30,653 bases of DNA from Bacillota bacterium (GCA_023441125.1 JAEZQV010000344.1:1-30653); one strand, 5' to 3'. Positions 1 to 8,260 are shown, counted from the stretch's first letter. Notes: a model not told the origin generated them from the letters alone. Made by a program: numbers and translations.

Positions 1-327
1 GTACAATATATTGCAGGCAGGAATATTAAGCTGTTTACAGTGAATGATATAGAAGCCAATCTAAACAGCGTGGTAGAGGCTGTTAAGCTACAGGGCGCGG
101 GAAATATCTATGTCCACATTGACCTGGATGTCCTTGACCCTCAAGAGTTTCCCTGGGTGCCCGTGCCAGCTGCAGGCGGATTAAAAACGGCAACACTGCT
201 GCGTCTCTTACATCGTTTACAGCAGGAATATAACATCCTGGGCGTATCGCTTGTTGAATATAAACCGTCGGAAAATCAGGCCGCCCAAATGCTGGCAGAT
301 ATTATCAATATGGGCAGGGCTCTTTAA
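1..327 (+). CDS. Arginase/agmatinase/formiminoglutamase family enzyme, C-terminal part
   Basis: The reading frame is open from base 1, so the gene begins outside the window and only its last 108 codons are seen. The motif HIDLDVLDP matches the family's conserved Asp-x-Asp-x-x-Asp-Pro that binds the dinuclear manganese centre. It is followed by a PxPGGL-like segment (PVPAAGGL) and a late VEYKP, which resembles the glutamate-containing VEhNP stretch of the family. Members hydrolyse a guanidino or formimino group (arginine, agmatine, formiminoglutamate or guanidino acids); the substrate cannot be told from this fragment. A GTG at base 40 is in frame but internal to the conserved domain, so it is not taken as the start. 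A repeat with a hairpin follows the stop and may terminate the transcript. Confidence 0.8.
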   Translation, partial: VQYIAGRNIKLFTVNDIEANLNSVVEAVKLQGAGNIYVHIDLDVLDPQEFPWVPVPAAGGLKTATLLRLLHRLQQEYNILGVSLVEYKPSENQAAQMLADIINMGRAL

Positions 328-397
328 CAGGGAAAGGTTCGGAAATATCGAGGCGCTTCTGGTGAGGCATTTGGAGGTGAACCTGCGTATTAAAATA

Positions 398-485
398 TAA
401 AACAGAACCGCCTGTGCTGCCTGATTAGGATTGAGGAATAGCGATCCCTATCAAATTTGGATAAAGCACGGGGACAGGGATAGCG
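398..485 (+). repeat. Dispersed repeat with hairpin, copy 1
   Basis: Bases 398-456 align without gaps to 6946-7004 (48 of 59 identical), starting with an identical 15-base block TAAAACAGAACCGCC. The conserved block runs into an imperfect hairpin: 441-451 (GCGATCCCTAT) pairs with 474-484 at 9 of 11 positions, followed by GTTTTG. It lies about 70 bases after the arginase-family stop and could act as a terminator. The family of this repeat is not recognised. Confidence 0.55.
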
Positions 486-817
486 TTTTGCAATGAGACA
501 CTATTGATCAAGTCTTGAACAGAAATCAAAGGGATATTCCGAACGCCATGGCGGAGTATGACGCAATCTGTCATTATGGAAACTATATCTTCCGCTGAGT
601 GCTCTGGCAGCGGCGAAAAACACAAAGGGTCTCATGGTGAAGTTTTTCGGCAGCAATACAGACCTGGTGCCGCTGGGTACCCTTGGCCAGGGTATTTATC
701 CGGAGAATTTGGCGTTTGAAGCAGGAAGATGGCGCCAGGACGGAGAAAAAAGAACTTTGAAAATTTTCAGTAAAAATAGTTGCACGCTGTATGAGAACTC
801 GGGGAGGGTATGGCAAC
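486..817. other. Intergenic stretch without a supportable gene
   Basis: About 330 bases between the repeat and the sigma-54 activator. A 72-codon ORF (634-852) overlaps the activator start, has no convincing ribosome binding site and resembles nothing known to me. A minus-strand ORF (425-625) is equally featureless. It may be decayed coding sequence or the leader of the activator. No clear promoter was picked out. Confidence 0.4.
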
Positions 818-2539
818 ATGACAGAGGCTCCAGATTTTTCAACTATTTTTGATGCTGCGTACAATAGTATTATTGTTGTCAACAAGGAATTGATTATTGT
901 TGCGGTAAACAAAGCTGCTGCCAGGTTATTGGGATGCAGCCAGCCAGCTCTCATCGGTCAAAGAATCGAAAGCGTTATACCCAATACCCGCCTGCCGGAA
1001 GTGATTAGAGCCGGGATTGCCATCCGCGGGGAATGCATGAATTTAGCCGGTCAGCAAGTGGTTACCAACCGCACGCCTATTTGGCAAGCGGGGGAAATAA
1101 CCGGCGCCATTGCCGAATTTCAGGATTACTCGGCTGTGGCTGACCTTGCCTCGCAATTAGATTCTGTCAAAGCAATGAATAAAGAGCTGGAATGTTTAAT
1201 TGAAGCGGTTGACGACGGCATTGTCGTCAGTGACGGCCAAGGCTATGTAATCAGGGTAAATAAAGCCTATCAGCATATGACGGGTATTACGGCCGACGAG
1301 TATGTCGGCAAGCATGTTAAAGAACTGCTGCACGCCGGCTATATCGGCCGGACTACTTCTGATATTGTCATTGAGCATAAAACGGCCCTGCATGTTACAG
1401 ATATCCGTAATAACAAGGAACTGCTGTTAACCAGCGTACCGGTGCTGAATGAAGCCGGCGATGTTATCCGGGTGGTGACGGTGTTTCGCGATTTAGCAGA
1501 CTTGAATAATTTAAAAAAGCAGCTGGCGCAACTGGAAAAAATGGAATTAAAATACCAGCAGGAGCTTACCTATTTACGTTCAGAGCAGGTATTTAAAACC
1601 ATCGTCACCAATAATCCGGGGATGAAAGAAAAGATTGAACTGGCTTTCCGGGTAGCCAGAGTGAACTCTACGGTGCTTATCCTGGGCGAATCAGGGACCG
1701 GCAAGGAACTGTTCGCGCAACTGATTCACCGGGCGAGTACCCGCTCCTGCCAGCCCTTTATTAAGGTGAATTGCGGCGCCATGCCCGAAGCGCTGCTGGA
1801 ATCCGAGTTATTTGGCTATGAAGCCGGCGCTTTTACCGGTGCCGCCAAAGAAGGCAAGGCCGGTTTGTTGGAAATCGCCCACGAGGGTACTTTGTTTCTG
1901 GATGAAATTGCCGAATTGCCGTTAGCATTGCAGGTAAAATTGCTGAGAGCGATCCAGGAGCGGGAAATACGCCGGGTGGGCGGCAAGAAAACCGTTGCTG
2001 TTGATGTTCGCTTTGTGGCCGCTACCAACCGTAACCTGGAGGAAATGGTAAGAAACAAACTGTTCCGGGAGGATTTGTATTATCGCTTAAATGTTGTTCC
2101 GCTTTTCCTGCCACCCTTAAGAGAGCGCAAGGAGGACATTTTTTTATTGACGGCGGAATTTCTTGACCGGATAAACAAGGAATATGGCTGGCACAAATGG
2201 CTGCATCCCGACTTGGTGCGTTCTTTCCTCAGCTATAACTGGCCCGGTAATGTCCGGGAACTGCAAAATATTATTGAGCGTTTAGTTGTTACCAGCCGGG
2301 AAGACTGTCTGGGGCTGGAGCTGATTTATAAATTATTTCCGGCCATCACGTCAACAGAGAACCTGGCCGACGTTAGTAAAGATGTCGGGTTATTGCGGGC
2401 AACTGTGGAAAATGAGGAGCGAAAAATTTTACAGGCGATCTACAAAAAGGCGGGCAGCACCCGCAAAGCAGCTGAAATGCTGGGAATTAGCCAATCCGGA
2501 GTGGTAAAAAAACTGAAAAAATATGGCATAAGCAAATAA
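818..2539 (+). CDS. Sigma-54-dependent transcriptional activator with two PAS domains
   Basis: Enhancer-binding protein of 573 residues that should activate sigma-54 RNA polymerase. Order: PAS domain (about 5-110), second PAS (about 125-230), short coiled-coil linker, AAA+ domain (about 265-495) and a C-terminal Fis-type helix-turn-helix (about 530-570, [20 protein letters not shown]). The Walker A motif GESGTGKE lies near residue 290, and the sigma-54 contact loop GAFTGA near 337. ATG 818 is chosen because GGGGAGGG (801-808) sits at good spacing; the ATG at 791 has no such site. The layout resembles RocR/propionate-type regulators that sense a small ligand through PAS rather than phosphorylation. 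A sigma-54 promoter lies 225 bases downstream of its stop, so the methyltransferase operon is the likely target. The effector is unknown. Confidence 0.92.
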   Translation: MTEAPDFSTIFDAAYNSIIVVNKELIIVAVNKAAARLLGCSQPALIGQRIESVIPNTRLPEVIRAGIAIRGECMNLAGQQVVTNRTPIWQAGEITGAIAEFQDYSAVADLASQLDSVKAMNKELECLIEAVDDGIVVSDGQGYVIRVNKAYQHMTGITADEYVGKHVKELLHAGYIGRTTSDIVIEHKTALHVTDIRNNKELLLTSVPVLNEAGDVIRVVTVFRDLADLNNLKKQLAQLEKMELKYQQELTYLRSEQVFKTIVTNNPGMKEKIELAFRVARVNSTVLILGESGTGKELFAQLIHRASTRSCQPFIKVNCGAMPEALLESELFGYEAGAFTGAAKEGKAGLLEIAHEGTLFLDEIAELPLALQVKLLRAIQEREIRRVGGKKTVAVDVRFVAATNRNLEEMVRNKLFREDLYYRLNVVPLFLPPLRERKEDIFLLTAEFLDRINKEYGWHKWLHPDLVRSFLSYNWPGNVRELQNIIERLVVTSREDCLGLELIYKLFPAITSTENLADVSKDVGLLRATVENEERKILQAIYKKAGSTRKAAEMLGISQSGVVKKLKKYGISK

Positions 2540-2546
2540 ATTGCCT

Positions 2547-2579
2547 AAAAAAACGTTGGCTAACCGCCTGCGTTTTTTT
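2547..2579 (+). terminator. Terminator after the sigma-54 activator
   Basis: AAAAAAACG (2547-2555) pairs with CGTTTTTTT (2571-2579) around a 15-base loop, beginning 8 bases after the activator stop. The stem is A/T-rich but ends in a seven-T run. It would separate the regulator transcript from the sigma-54 operon. Confidence 0.6.
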
Positions 2580-2592
2580 ATGTATATAGGCT

Positions 2593-2612
2593 CTGATTCG
2601 TTTTGGAATCAG
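2593..2612. promoter_or_regulatory. Inverted repeat, candidate upstream activator site
   Basis: Perfect 7-base arms CTGATTC (2593-2599) and GAATCAG (2606-2612) flank a 6-base spacer. The site lies about 150 bases upstream of the sigma-54 promoter at 2765, the usual distance for an enhancer bound by a Fis-type helix-turn-helix. Assigning it to the activator encoded at 818-2539 is inference. Confidence 0.5.
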
Positions 2613-2764
2613 CGATTACTGTGGTGATCGGCACCCTGTGTTCCTTACAAGCAAAGGCTTTTGCCGGCTAAGACATAACTAACAGGTCAAAAAACGATTA
2701 CGTGAATAATCAGAAAAGTTTAAATAGACCATCAACAACCCTTTGCCGGTGAGGCTTTTTGTGC

Positions 2765-2780
2765 TGGCACAGATTTTGCG
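2765..2780 (+). promoter_or_regulatory. Sigma-54 (-24/-12) promoter of the methyltransferase operon
   Basis: TGGCAC, five bases, TTGCG: close to the consensus TGGCAC-N5-TTGCW with GG and GC at the required spacing. It ends 54 bases before the corrinoid protein start and follows the gene for a sigma-54 activator, which strongly supports its function. Confidence 0.85.
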
Positions 2781-2834
2781 ATAGTTGCAGGACGCAGGGA
2801 GTCTACTATCACCGTGAAGGAGTTGTTGTAACTG

Positions 2835-3470
2835 ATGTTTGATTTTAGCAAGCTGATGAATGCGGTTACTTTCGGAGAATGGAAAAAAACGCCGGAATTA
2901 ACCAGCGAACTGCTCGCCGCCGGGGCCAGGCCGGAAGATATTATCGCCCTTGGCCTGCAAAGCGGCATGAGCATGGTGGGCGAAAAATACTCGGCCGGCG
3001 AATTCTTTTTGCCGGACATGATGCGGGCATCCCGGGCCATGAACGCCGCCATGGAAACCCTCAAGCCGGTTTTGGAAGACATTGAGTTAAGCAAACTTGG
3101 CAAGTTTGTTATCGGCACTGTAAAAAACGATATGCATGACATCGGCAAGAATATTGTCGCCTCCTTCCTGAAAGGGGTGGGTTTTGAAGTAATTGATCTC
3201 GGCATTGATGTTTCTGAAGACAAATTCGTTGAGGTTGTGCGCCGGGAAAAGCCCGACATACTTGGGCTGTCGGCCCTGTTAACCACCACCATGTATGAGA
3301 TTGGCACCGTCATTGCCAAGCTGGAAAGCGAAGGACTTCGCTCCTCGGTTAAAATTATTGCCGGCGGCGCTCCGGTAACAGAACGGTTTGCCTTCCAGAT
3401 GGGCGCAGACGCATACGCCAAGGAAGGCGGTGAAGCTGTCCGCATTGCCAAGCAGCTTGTCGGTAAATAG
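2835..3470 (+). CDS. Corrinoid (B12-binding) methyl-carrier protein
   Basis: A 211-residue MtaC/MtbC/MtvC-type protein. The N-terminal helical cap domain (about 1-85) is followed by a Rossmann B12-binding domain with the base-off/His-on motif Asp99-x-His101-x-x-Gly104, the SALLTTTM segment and the AGGAPV loop that hold the nucleotide tail. It accepts a methyl group on Co(I) from a substrate-specific methyltransferase and passes it to a second one. AAGGAG (2817-2822) precedes ATG 2835. It is the first gene after the sigma-54 promoter and lies 22 bases ahead of the UroD-like methyltransferase. Length and motifs are typical. The methyl donor is not revealed by this subunit. Confidence 0.93.
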   Translation: MFDFSKLMNAVTFGEWKKTPELTSELLAAGARPEDIIALGLQSGMSMVGEKYSAGEFFLPDMMRASRAMNAAMETLKPVLEDIELSKLGKFVIGTVKNDMHDIGKNIVASFLKGVGFEVIDLGIDVSEDKFVEVVRREKPDILGLSALLTTTMYEIGTVIAKLESEGLRSSVKIIAGGAPVTERFAFQMGADAYAKEGGEAVRIAKQLVGK

Positions 3471-3492
3471 AAAAGCAAAGGAGGACGCAACG

Positions 3493-4608
3493 ATGGCGAT
3501 GACGCACAAACAGCAAATTTTAGCGGCTGCCCGCGGGGAATTGGTTGATAAGCTTCCCTTCGGAGCCCGCATTGATACCTGGTATAACTATCATCAGGCG
3601 CATGGAACACTGCCGGCAAAATATCAAGGCTGGCCGGAAACCGACATCATTGCCGATCAGGGGGCCGGGGCGCAAAAACGGTTTTTCAGTGTTTGCAAAG
3701 AAAACTTCCGCGATATGGAGGTCATTACCAAATGGGAGGGCAGTTGGGAAACCAGAGAATACATTACGCCCATCGGCACCTGCTCCATTAAGCTTTTATG
3801 GTCAACCAACGAAGGCCCCTGGTTGGCCTATGAGCATGAAAAGCTCTTTAAGACAGCCCGGGATTATCCGGTGATCAAGTATATTCTGGAACATACCGAA
3901 CCCTGCTATAATACCGATTATGATCAAGAGCGGGCGGCTATGGGAGAACGGGGTATTGTGATGACCGGAACGGGCTTGTGGTCTCCCGCTCAGAGAATTA
4001 TGCGGGAAATTATGGGCTATGAGCAGTTTTTCGAAGAAATGATGGATCATCCTGAGGAAGTGGCCGAACTCATTGAGATCATGAGTGTGCTGGAGCTTAA
4101 GAAGCTGAAAATCGCGGTCGACTCAGAACTGGAGTTAATTAATCTCTGCGCCAACTGGAGCGACGATATCCACACACCGGTATTCAGGCAGTTTTTTACG
4201 CCGTATTTTAAAAAGGCCAATGAAATGATCCACGGCGCCGGCAAACTGTCGATGGCGCACGCCGACGGAGAAATGCGCCGTTTACTGCCGCTGTTTGGCG
4301 AAACGGAGATTGACGTGGCGGAAGCCGTTACACCTGCCCCGCAATCCAGCCTGACGATGACCGAGCTTAAAGCGGGTTACGGGGACAAAGTCGCCTTGTG
4401 GGGGGGAATATCCTCGGTCATGTTTGAGCCCACCTACAGCGATCAGGAATTTGACGACTTTGTCATCAGGCTGATCAAGGATATGGCTCCCGGCCGGAGC
4501 TTTATCCTCGGCATGGCGGACAATCTTCCCTTTGACGGTGATATCAACCGCGTAGGCAGGGTAGTTGACCTGATTGACAAATACGGCAAACTTCCCATCT
4601 GGATTTAA
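3493..4608 (+). CDS. UroD-like corrinoid methyltransferase (MT I type)
   Basis: A 371-residue member of the uroporphyrinogen decarboxylase/MtaA-MtbA fold family. Beside a corrinoid protein and a methyltetrahydrofolate methyltransferase it most likely moves a methyl group from an external donor, for example a methoxylated aromatic, to the corrinoid protein. AAAGGAGG sits just before ATG 3493; an in-frame upstream ATG at 3388 lies inside the previous gene and is rejected. The His-x-Cys...Cys zinc triad of MtaA/MtbA is not apparent: the equivalent-looking stretch is His256-Ala-Asp, and the late loop reads FILGMADN (337-344) with no Cys. This fits UroD-type O-demethylase methyltransferases better than classical MtaA/MtbA, but the substrate is not determined. 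Confidence 0.82.
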   Translation: MAMTHKQQILAAARGELVDKLPFGARIDTWYNYHQAHGTLPAKYQGWPETDIIADQGAGAQKRFFSVCKENFRDMEVITKWEGSWETREYITPIGTCSIKLLWSTNEGPWLAYEHEKLFKTARDYPVIKYILEHTEPCYNTDYDQERAAMGERGIVMTGTGLWSPAQRIMREIMGYEQFFEEMMDHPEEVAELIEIMSVLELKKLKIAVDSELELINLCANWSDDIHTPVFRQFFTPYFKKANEMIHGAGKLSMAHADGEMRRLLPLFGETEIDVAEAVTPAPQSSLTMTELKAGYGDKVALWGGISSVMFEPTYSDQEFDDFVIRLIKDMAPGRSFILGMADNLPFDGDINRVGRVVDLIDKYGKLPIWI

Positions 4609-4618
4609 GAGGTGGCCC

Positions 4619-5413
4619 ATGATCATTATTGGCGAGAAAATCAACAGCAGCATTCCGTCCATGGCCGAGGCCATTGCCAGGCGGGACGAGGCTTTCATCC
4701 AAAAACTGGCAGTTGAGCAGGCGCGCCATGGGGCCCGGTTTATTGACGTGAACGCCGGGGCCTTTGTGGAGGCTGAAAAGGAACTGCTGCCCTGGCTGGT
4801 TACTGTCGTTCAGGCTGTAACGGCCGTACCGCTCTGCATTGACAGTCCCGATCCGGCCGCTTTAGCGGCAGCGATGGCCTGCCATCAAGGCAAACCGCTG
4901 CTTAACTCTATTTCCCTGGAAAGAGACCGCTATAACGGCGTGCTCCCGCTAATCCGGGGCGGCGCTGCCGGCGTCATCGGGTTATGCATGGATGACACCG
5001 GCATTCCCAGGACGGCTGAGCAGCGGATGGCCGTAGCCTGCCGGCTCGTGGACCGGTTAGTCGCCGATGGCGTAGCTTTTGCCGATATTTACCTGGATGT
5101 CATGGTACAGCCGTTAGGCACCGACTGGTTATCAGGCCCGGCGGCGCTCCAGGCTGTCCGCCTACTTGCCGCTGAAATGCCGGGAATTCACATTACCTGC
5201 GGTCTTAGCAATGTTTCTTTCGGCTTGCCGAAGCGCCAGTTGTTAAACCAGGCGTTTGCCGTCGCGCTGGCGACCTGCGGCCTGGACACATTCTTTATTG
5301 ATCCGCTGGATAACCGCATGATGTCACTGCTGTGGGCCATTCAGGCTTTGACCGGTCAGGATGAATATTGTGCAGACTATATTGATGCGTACCGTGCCGG
5401 CTTGATGAAATAA
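4619..5413 (+). CDS. Methyltetrahydrofolate:corrinoid methyltransferase (MT II type)
   Basis: A 264-residue pterin-binding TIM-barrel protein of the AcsE/MeTr/MtvA group. Residues matching the folate-binding set of AcsE are all visible: Asp43-Val-Asn45, Asp75 in CIDSPDP, Asn96 in LLNSIS, Asp160 in YLDVMVQP and Asn198 in CGLSNVSFGLP. It should transfer the methyl group from the methylated corrinoid protein to tetrahydrofolate and so feed the Wood-Ljungdahl pathway. GAGGTGG precedes ATG 4619, 10 bases after the preceding stop, so translation is probably coupled. An upstream in-frame ATG (4574) lies inside the previous gene. Closest role model: the third component of three-part O-demethylases. 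Confidence 0.92.
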   Translation: MIIIGEKINSSIPSMAEAIARRDEAFIQKLAVEQARHGARFIDVNAGAFVEAEKELLPWLVTVVQAVTAVPLCIDSPDPAALAAAMACHQGKPLLNSISLERDRYNGVLPLIRGGAAGVIGLCMDDTGIPRTAEQRMAVACRLVDRLVADGVAFADIYLDVMVQPLGTDWLSGPAALQAVRLLAAEMPGIHITCGLSNVSFGLPKRQLLNQAFAVALATCGLDTFFIDPLDNRMMSLLWAIQALTGQDEYCADYIDAYRAGLMK

Positions 5414-5588
5414 GCCGGCCGGCGCCTCGCCTGATCAGCTGATTACAGACCCGTAAGACCGGGGTTAGTTTCAAGAAAATTCGGAAGTTTACAGGTATGC
5501 CCAAACGCTCATTAGTAAGACTATAAAAAATTATAAGCTGACAAGTTTTTTACAACAGAGCTTGTTGGCGCTCATGGGAGGAGTAAAA

Positions 5589-6905
5589 ATGGCGGAACAA
5601 GCGGTACACTATCAAACCAGGCAGGCCGGTCTGGCGGCCTTGGTTGGTACGGTTTTGGAATGGTATGATTTCTTGATTTACGGATCCGCTGCGGCGATGG
5701 TGCTGAATAAAGTCTTTTTCCCGGCTGTTGATCCCTTAATGGGAACGCTTGCTGCATTTGCCACTTATGCAGTCGGTTTTCTTTCCCGGCCTTTAGGCGG
5801 TTTGCTTCTTGGTCACCTGGGCGATAAGGTTGGGCGTAAAGAAGTTTTAATTCTTACCCTGTTTTTGATGGGCGGAGCAACAACGGCCATTGGTTTTTTG
5901 CCAACCTATGATCAGATCGGCATTATGGCCCCGGTCGCGCTGGTTATATTGCGGTTGATACAGGGATTTGGCGCCGGGGGTGAGTATGCCGGGGCGGTGG
6001 TATTATCGGTTGAACATGCCCAGAAGGGTAAACGGGGACTGGCCGGTTCCTGGGCGCCGATGGGATTTTCGGCGGCTACCCTGTTGGCCAACATCGTCTT
6101 CTTTTCCTGCCTGTCAATCATGGGCGAAAAACTGTTTGTGGATTGGGGCTGGCGAATTCCATTCATCTTCGGCGCAGTTTGCGTAATCGTTGGTTATTTG
6201 GTGCGGCGCCATATTGTTGAGCCGCCGGCTTTCGAAAAAGCCAAGGCGGCCCGGGAGCAGAGCAGCAAACGTATCGGCATCTTTTCGGCTATTAAACGTC
6301 ATCCGCGCGAAGTGCTCATTGTTATCGGCACCCGTATGGGGGAAAATGGTTTCGCCTATTTCTATCCGGTTTTTATTATGGCCTATCTGACCACCGGCCT
6401 GGGGCTGCCTAAATCGACCGCATTATGGGGCGTTATTATTTCTTGCACATTACAACTGCTGTGTATGCCCGCGTTTGGCATACTTTCCGATAAAATTGGC
6501 CGCAAGCCGGTGTATATTGGCGGAACCATCCTGTCCATGCTCTGGCTTATCCCCTTTTTCCTGATCTGCGGGACCGGGTCCTTCTGGGCAATCATTCTGG
6601 GCTTTGTCGTCGGACTGGGGATCGCCTATCCGGCCATGATGTCGCCGCAGGCTTCCTGGTATGCAGAATTATTTGACACCGATTTTCGCTTATCCGGCTT
6701 TGCTTTTTCCCGTGAATTGGGTTCTATCCTTGCCGGCGGCCTGGCACCGTTTATCTGTACGGCGCTATATAGCTGGAGCGGTCACTGGTGGCCGATTGTG
6801 GTGTACATGTGTATTTTAGGTGTAATTACTTTAGTGGCTCTGGCTATGGGGCCGGAAACCGTCCACAAAAATATTGAAGATAATCAGCAGATAACGGCGC
6901 AATAA
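5589..6905 (+). CDS. MFS transporter, metabolite:H+ symporter (MHS) family
   Basis: A 438-residue integral membrane protein with about 12 predicted helices. Family features are visible: the early LEWYDFLIYGSAAA, the cytoplasmic loop GHLGDKVGRKEVL, the long GAGGEYAGAVVL helix and WGWRIPF before the central loop; a second GILSDKIGRKPV marks the C-terminal half. MHS relatives carry shikimate, dicarboxylates, aromatic acids, proline or betaine (ShiA, KgtP, ProP). ATG 5589 is chosen for the GGGAGGAG just upstream; 5562 is possible but lacks such a site. It follows the methyltransferase genes on the same strand after 175 bases and has a strong terminator behind it, so it may import the methylated substrate. 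That role is inference. Confidence 0.85.
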   Translation: MAEQAVHYQTRQAGLAALVGTVLEWYDFLIYGSAAAMVLNKVFFPAVDPLMGTLAAFATYAVGFLSRPLGGLLLGHLGDKVGRKEVLILTLFLMGGATTAIGFLPTYDQIGIMAPVALVILRLIQGFGAGGEYAGAVVLSVEHAQKGKRGLAGSWAPMGFSAATLLANIVFFSCLSIMGEKLFVDWGWRIPFIFGAVCVIVGYLVRRHIVEPPAFEKAKAAREQSSKRIGIFSAIKRHPREVLIVIGTRMGENGFAYFYPVFIMAYLTTGLGLPKSTALWGVIISCTLQLLCMPAFGILSDKIGRKPVYIGGTILSMLWLIPFFLICGTGSFWAIILGFVVGLGIAYPAMMSPQASWYAELFDTDFRLSGFAFSRELGSILAGGLAPFICTALYSWSGHWWPIVVYMCILGVITLVALAMGPETVHKNIEDNQQITAQ

Positions 6906-6945
6906 GGGGCGTATAAGCAAAAGAACTGTCTCCTCGCTTCAAATC

Positions 6946-7028
6946 TAAAACAGAACCGCCGGAGATGCCTTACTGGGATTGAAGAATAGAAATACCTGTC
7001 AAATTCAAACAAAATTTGGCAGGTATTT
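6946..7028 (+). repeat. Dispersed repeat with hairpin, copy 2
   Basis: Second copy of the 59-base block seen at 398-456. Here the right end of the block forms the left arm of a long hairpin: 6990-7004 pairs with 7014-7028 over 15 positions with one G.U pair, followed by CTTCT. It begins 41 bases after the MFS stop and probably terminates the operon. Confidence 0.65.
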
Positions 7029-7030
7029 CT
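6990..7030 (+). terminator. Hairpin terminator behind the MHS transporter
   Basis: A 15-bp stem (6990-7004 with 7014-7028) with a 9-base loop and a T-rich 3' side. It is the hairpin part of the repeat copy beginning at 6946. It likely ends the methyltransferase/transporter transcript. Confidence 0.65.
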
Positions 7031-7172
7031 TCTATCCATGGTAAATTTAAAAGTAGATATTAGTTTGGCAACTTTAGGCATTGCGGGATATATTGCAGGT
7101 GTGCAGTTTTTTATTACAATGCAAGGATTCCGCTTATAAAAACTCTAAGCAGAGCTAAAAGAGGGAAGTTGT

Positions 7173-7778
7173 GTGGACAGATATAGTTGGTTAACCAAAA
7201 TAGGTGATTTTATTAGTTATTACGGCCTTCGGTATTGCAATATGGCGGGGATTTCCCCCCTTTCAGCTGTATACCACCAGCTTTCCCGGATTACTACCTA
7301 CAAGGCCGGAGCAGCCGCAGCAAATTGAGGTGAGAATATACAAAGCTGAGCGAAAGCTCGTCCTATATGGCGATGGAAAAATCATTGGCATTTTTAAAAC
7401 TGCGTTGGGATTTGCGCCTGTGGGAGCTAAGGAAAAAGAAGGAGACGGAAAACTCCGGAAGGAAACTTTGTTATCTGCTATAGTAATGATAAGACGCCTT
7501 TCTTATATTTTTACGGTCTTAACTACCCCAAGCGCGAAGATGGCGAGCGAGGCTTGAAACAAGGTTTAATATCGCAACAGGAATATCAACAGATTGCAGC
7601 TGCTTCGCAAACAGGGGGAATTCCCTTATGGAAGACGCCTTTGGGCGGTGAAGTGGGTATTCATGGAGGCGGTAATTGGATGGACTGGACACAAGGCTGT
7701 GTAGCCGTTAGTGACACTGATATATTGGTTCTTAAAAAATATCTGGAACTGGGAACACCTGTAGAAATATTGCCTTGA
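7173..7778 (+). pseudogene. L,D-transpeptidase (YkuD family), frameshifted
   Basis: Two pieces in different frames make one YkuD-like protein. The first (from GTG 7204) has a membrane anchor, then VRIYKAERKLVLY and a GAKEKEGDGK stretch. Reading on from base 7452 in the next frame gives TPEGNFVICYSNDKTPF and YFYGLNYPKREDGERGLKQG, ending in HGGGNWMDWTQGCVAVSD, which carries the catalytic HGG...S/T-x-GC-V/I pattern. One A missing from the run at 7449-7452 explains the break. A second break near 7201-7204 is likely, since GTG 7173 has a better ribosome binding site (GAGGGA) and reads VDRYSWLTKI before the frame changes. An intact enzyme would cross-link or edit peptidoglycan outside the membrane. 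It is either a real pseudogene or an assembly error in a homopolymer. Confidence 0.75.
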
Positions 7779-7802
7779 AAGACATAAGGAGAGGTGGACA
7801 AA

Positions 7803-8153
7803 GTGGGATTGCGTTCAAAGTTCTTTGGATCAGAAGGAGAAATAAAACCCGAAGAAGCAGTATTAGTTTATGTGAAACTTTCCGATAGCGAATTCGGAAC
7901 AGGGGAAGAACGAATGTGGTGTTATAGTCTGGAGGACAGACTCACTGCAGAGATTGAACAGCAGCAAGCCGGTGAATTAGACGGTCATGAGTTTGGGCAA
8001 GGCTATTGTACTTTTTATATGTATGGGAAGTCTACCGAGGTTTTATATGATTCCATTATTGGGGTATTAAAAGAATCTAACTTACCTCCGCAGTCTTACG
8101 TAATTAAACGATACGGAGAACCCGGTGCGGCAGAAATTCGGATAGAAATATAA
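7803..8153 (+). CDS. Small conserved hypothetical protein
   Basis: A 116-residue soluble protein without signal peptide, membrane segment or metal motif. It has an acidic beta-rich look, with LDGHEFGQGYCTFYMYG in the middle and YVIKRYGEPGAAEIRI at the end. I have an impression of a widespread uncharacterised family with an E/D-G-x-E...YG pattern but cannot name it. GTG 7803 is preferred because AAGGAGAGG (7786-7794) is well placed for it; GTG 7794 overlaps that site. It starts 24 bases after the frameshifted transpeptidase, so the two were probably co-transcribed. No function is proposed. Confidence 0.65.
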   Translation: MGLRSKFFGSEGEIKPEEAVLVYVKLSDSEFGTGEERMWCYSLEDRLTAEIEQQQAGELDGHEFGQGYCTFYMYGKSTEVLYDSIIGVLKESNLPPQSYVIKRYGEPGAAEIRIEI

Positions 8154-8223
8154 AAAGGTTTTTATATTTTGTTTGTTACGAACGACTAGGAACTCTATTC
8201 TAGTATGTGAATTACTTCTGCAT

Positions 8224-8242
8224 CAAAAGAACCGTCCCTGCG
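8224..8242 (-). repeat. Short dispersed repeat GGGACGGTTCTTTTG, copy 1 (inverted)
   Basis: The reverse complement of 8224-8242 is identical over 19 bases to 16810-16828. Related copies lie at 15972-15990 and near 28983-29001. Only the core is present here, without the GGAAAC/GTTTCC ends of the other copies. Confidence 0.7.
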
Positions 8243-8260
8243 ATGTGAGTAATAAAATAT

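Noticed and set aside
634..852. 72-codon plus-strand ORF before the sigma-54 activator
   Set aside because: It overlaps the activator start in another frame, has no ribosome binding site of note and no recognisable motif.
2624..2650. Second sigma-54 promoter (CGGCACCCTGTG)
   Set aside because: It has GGCAC but no TTGC at the required spacing.
2732..3619. 295-codon minus-strand ORF
   Set aside because: It is antisense to the corrinoid protein and spans its sigma-54 promoter; it is Ser/Pro-rich without recognisable motifs.
7056..7082. Sigma-54-like TGGCAA...TTGCG
   Set aside because: The GG-to-GC spacing is about four bases too long for a -24/-12 promoter.
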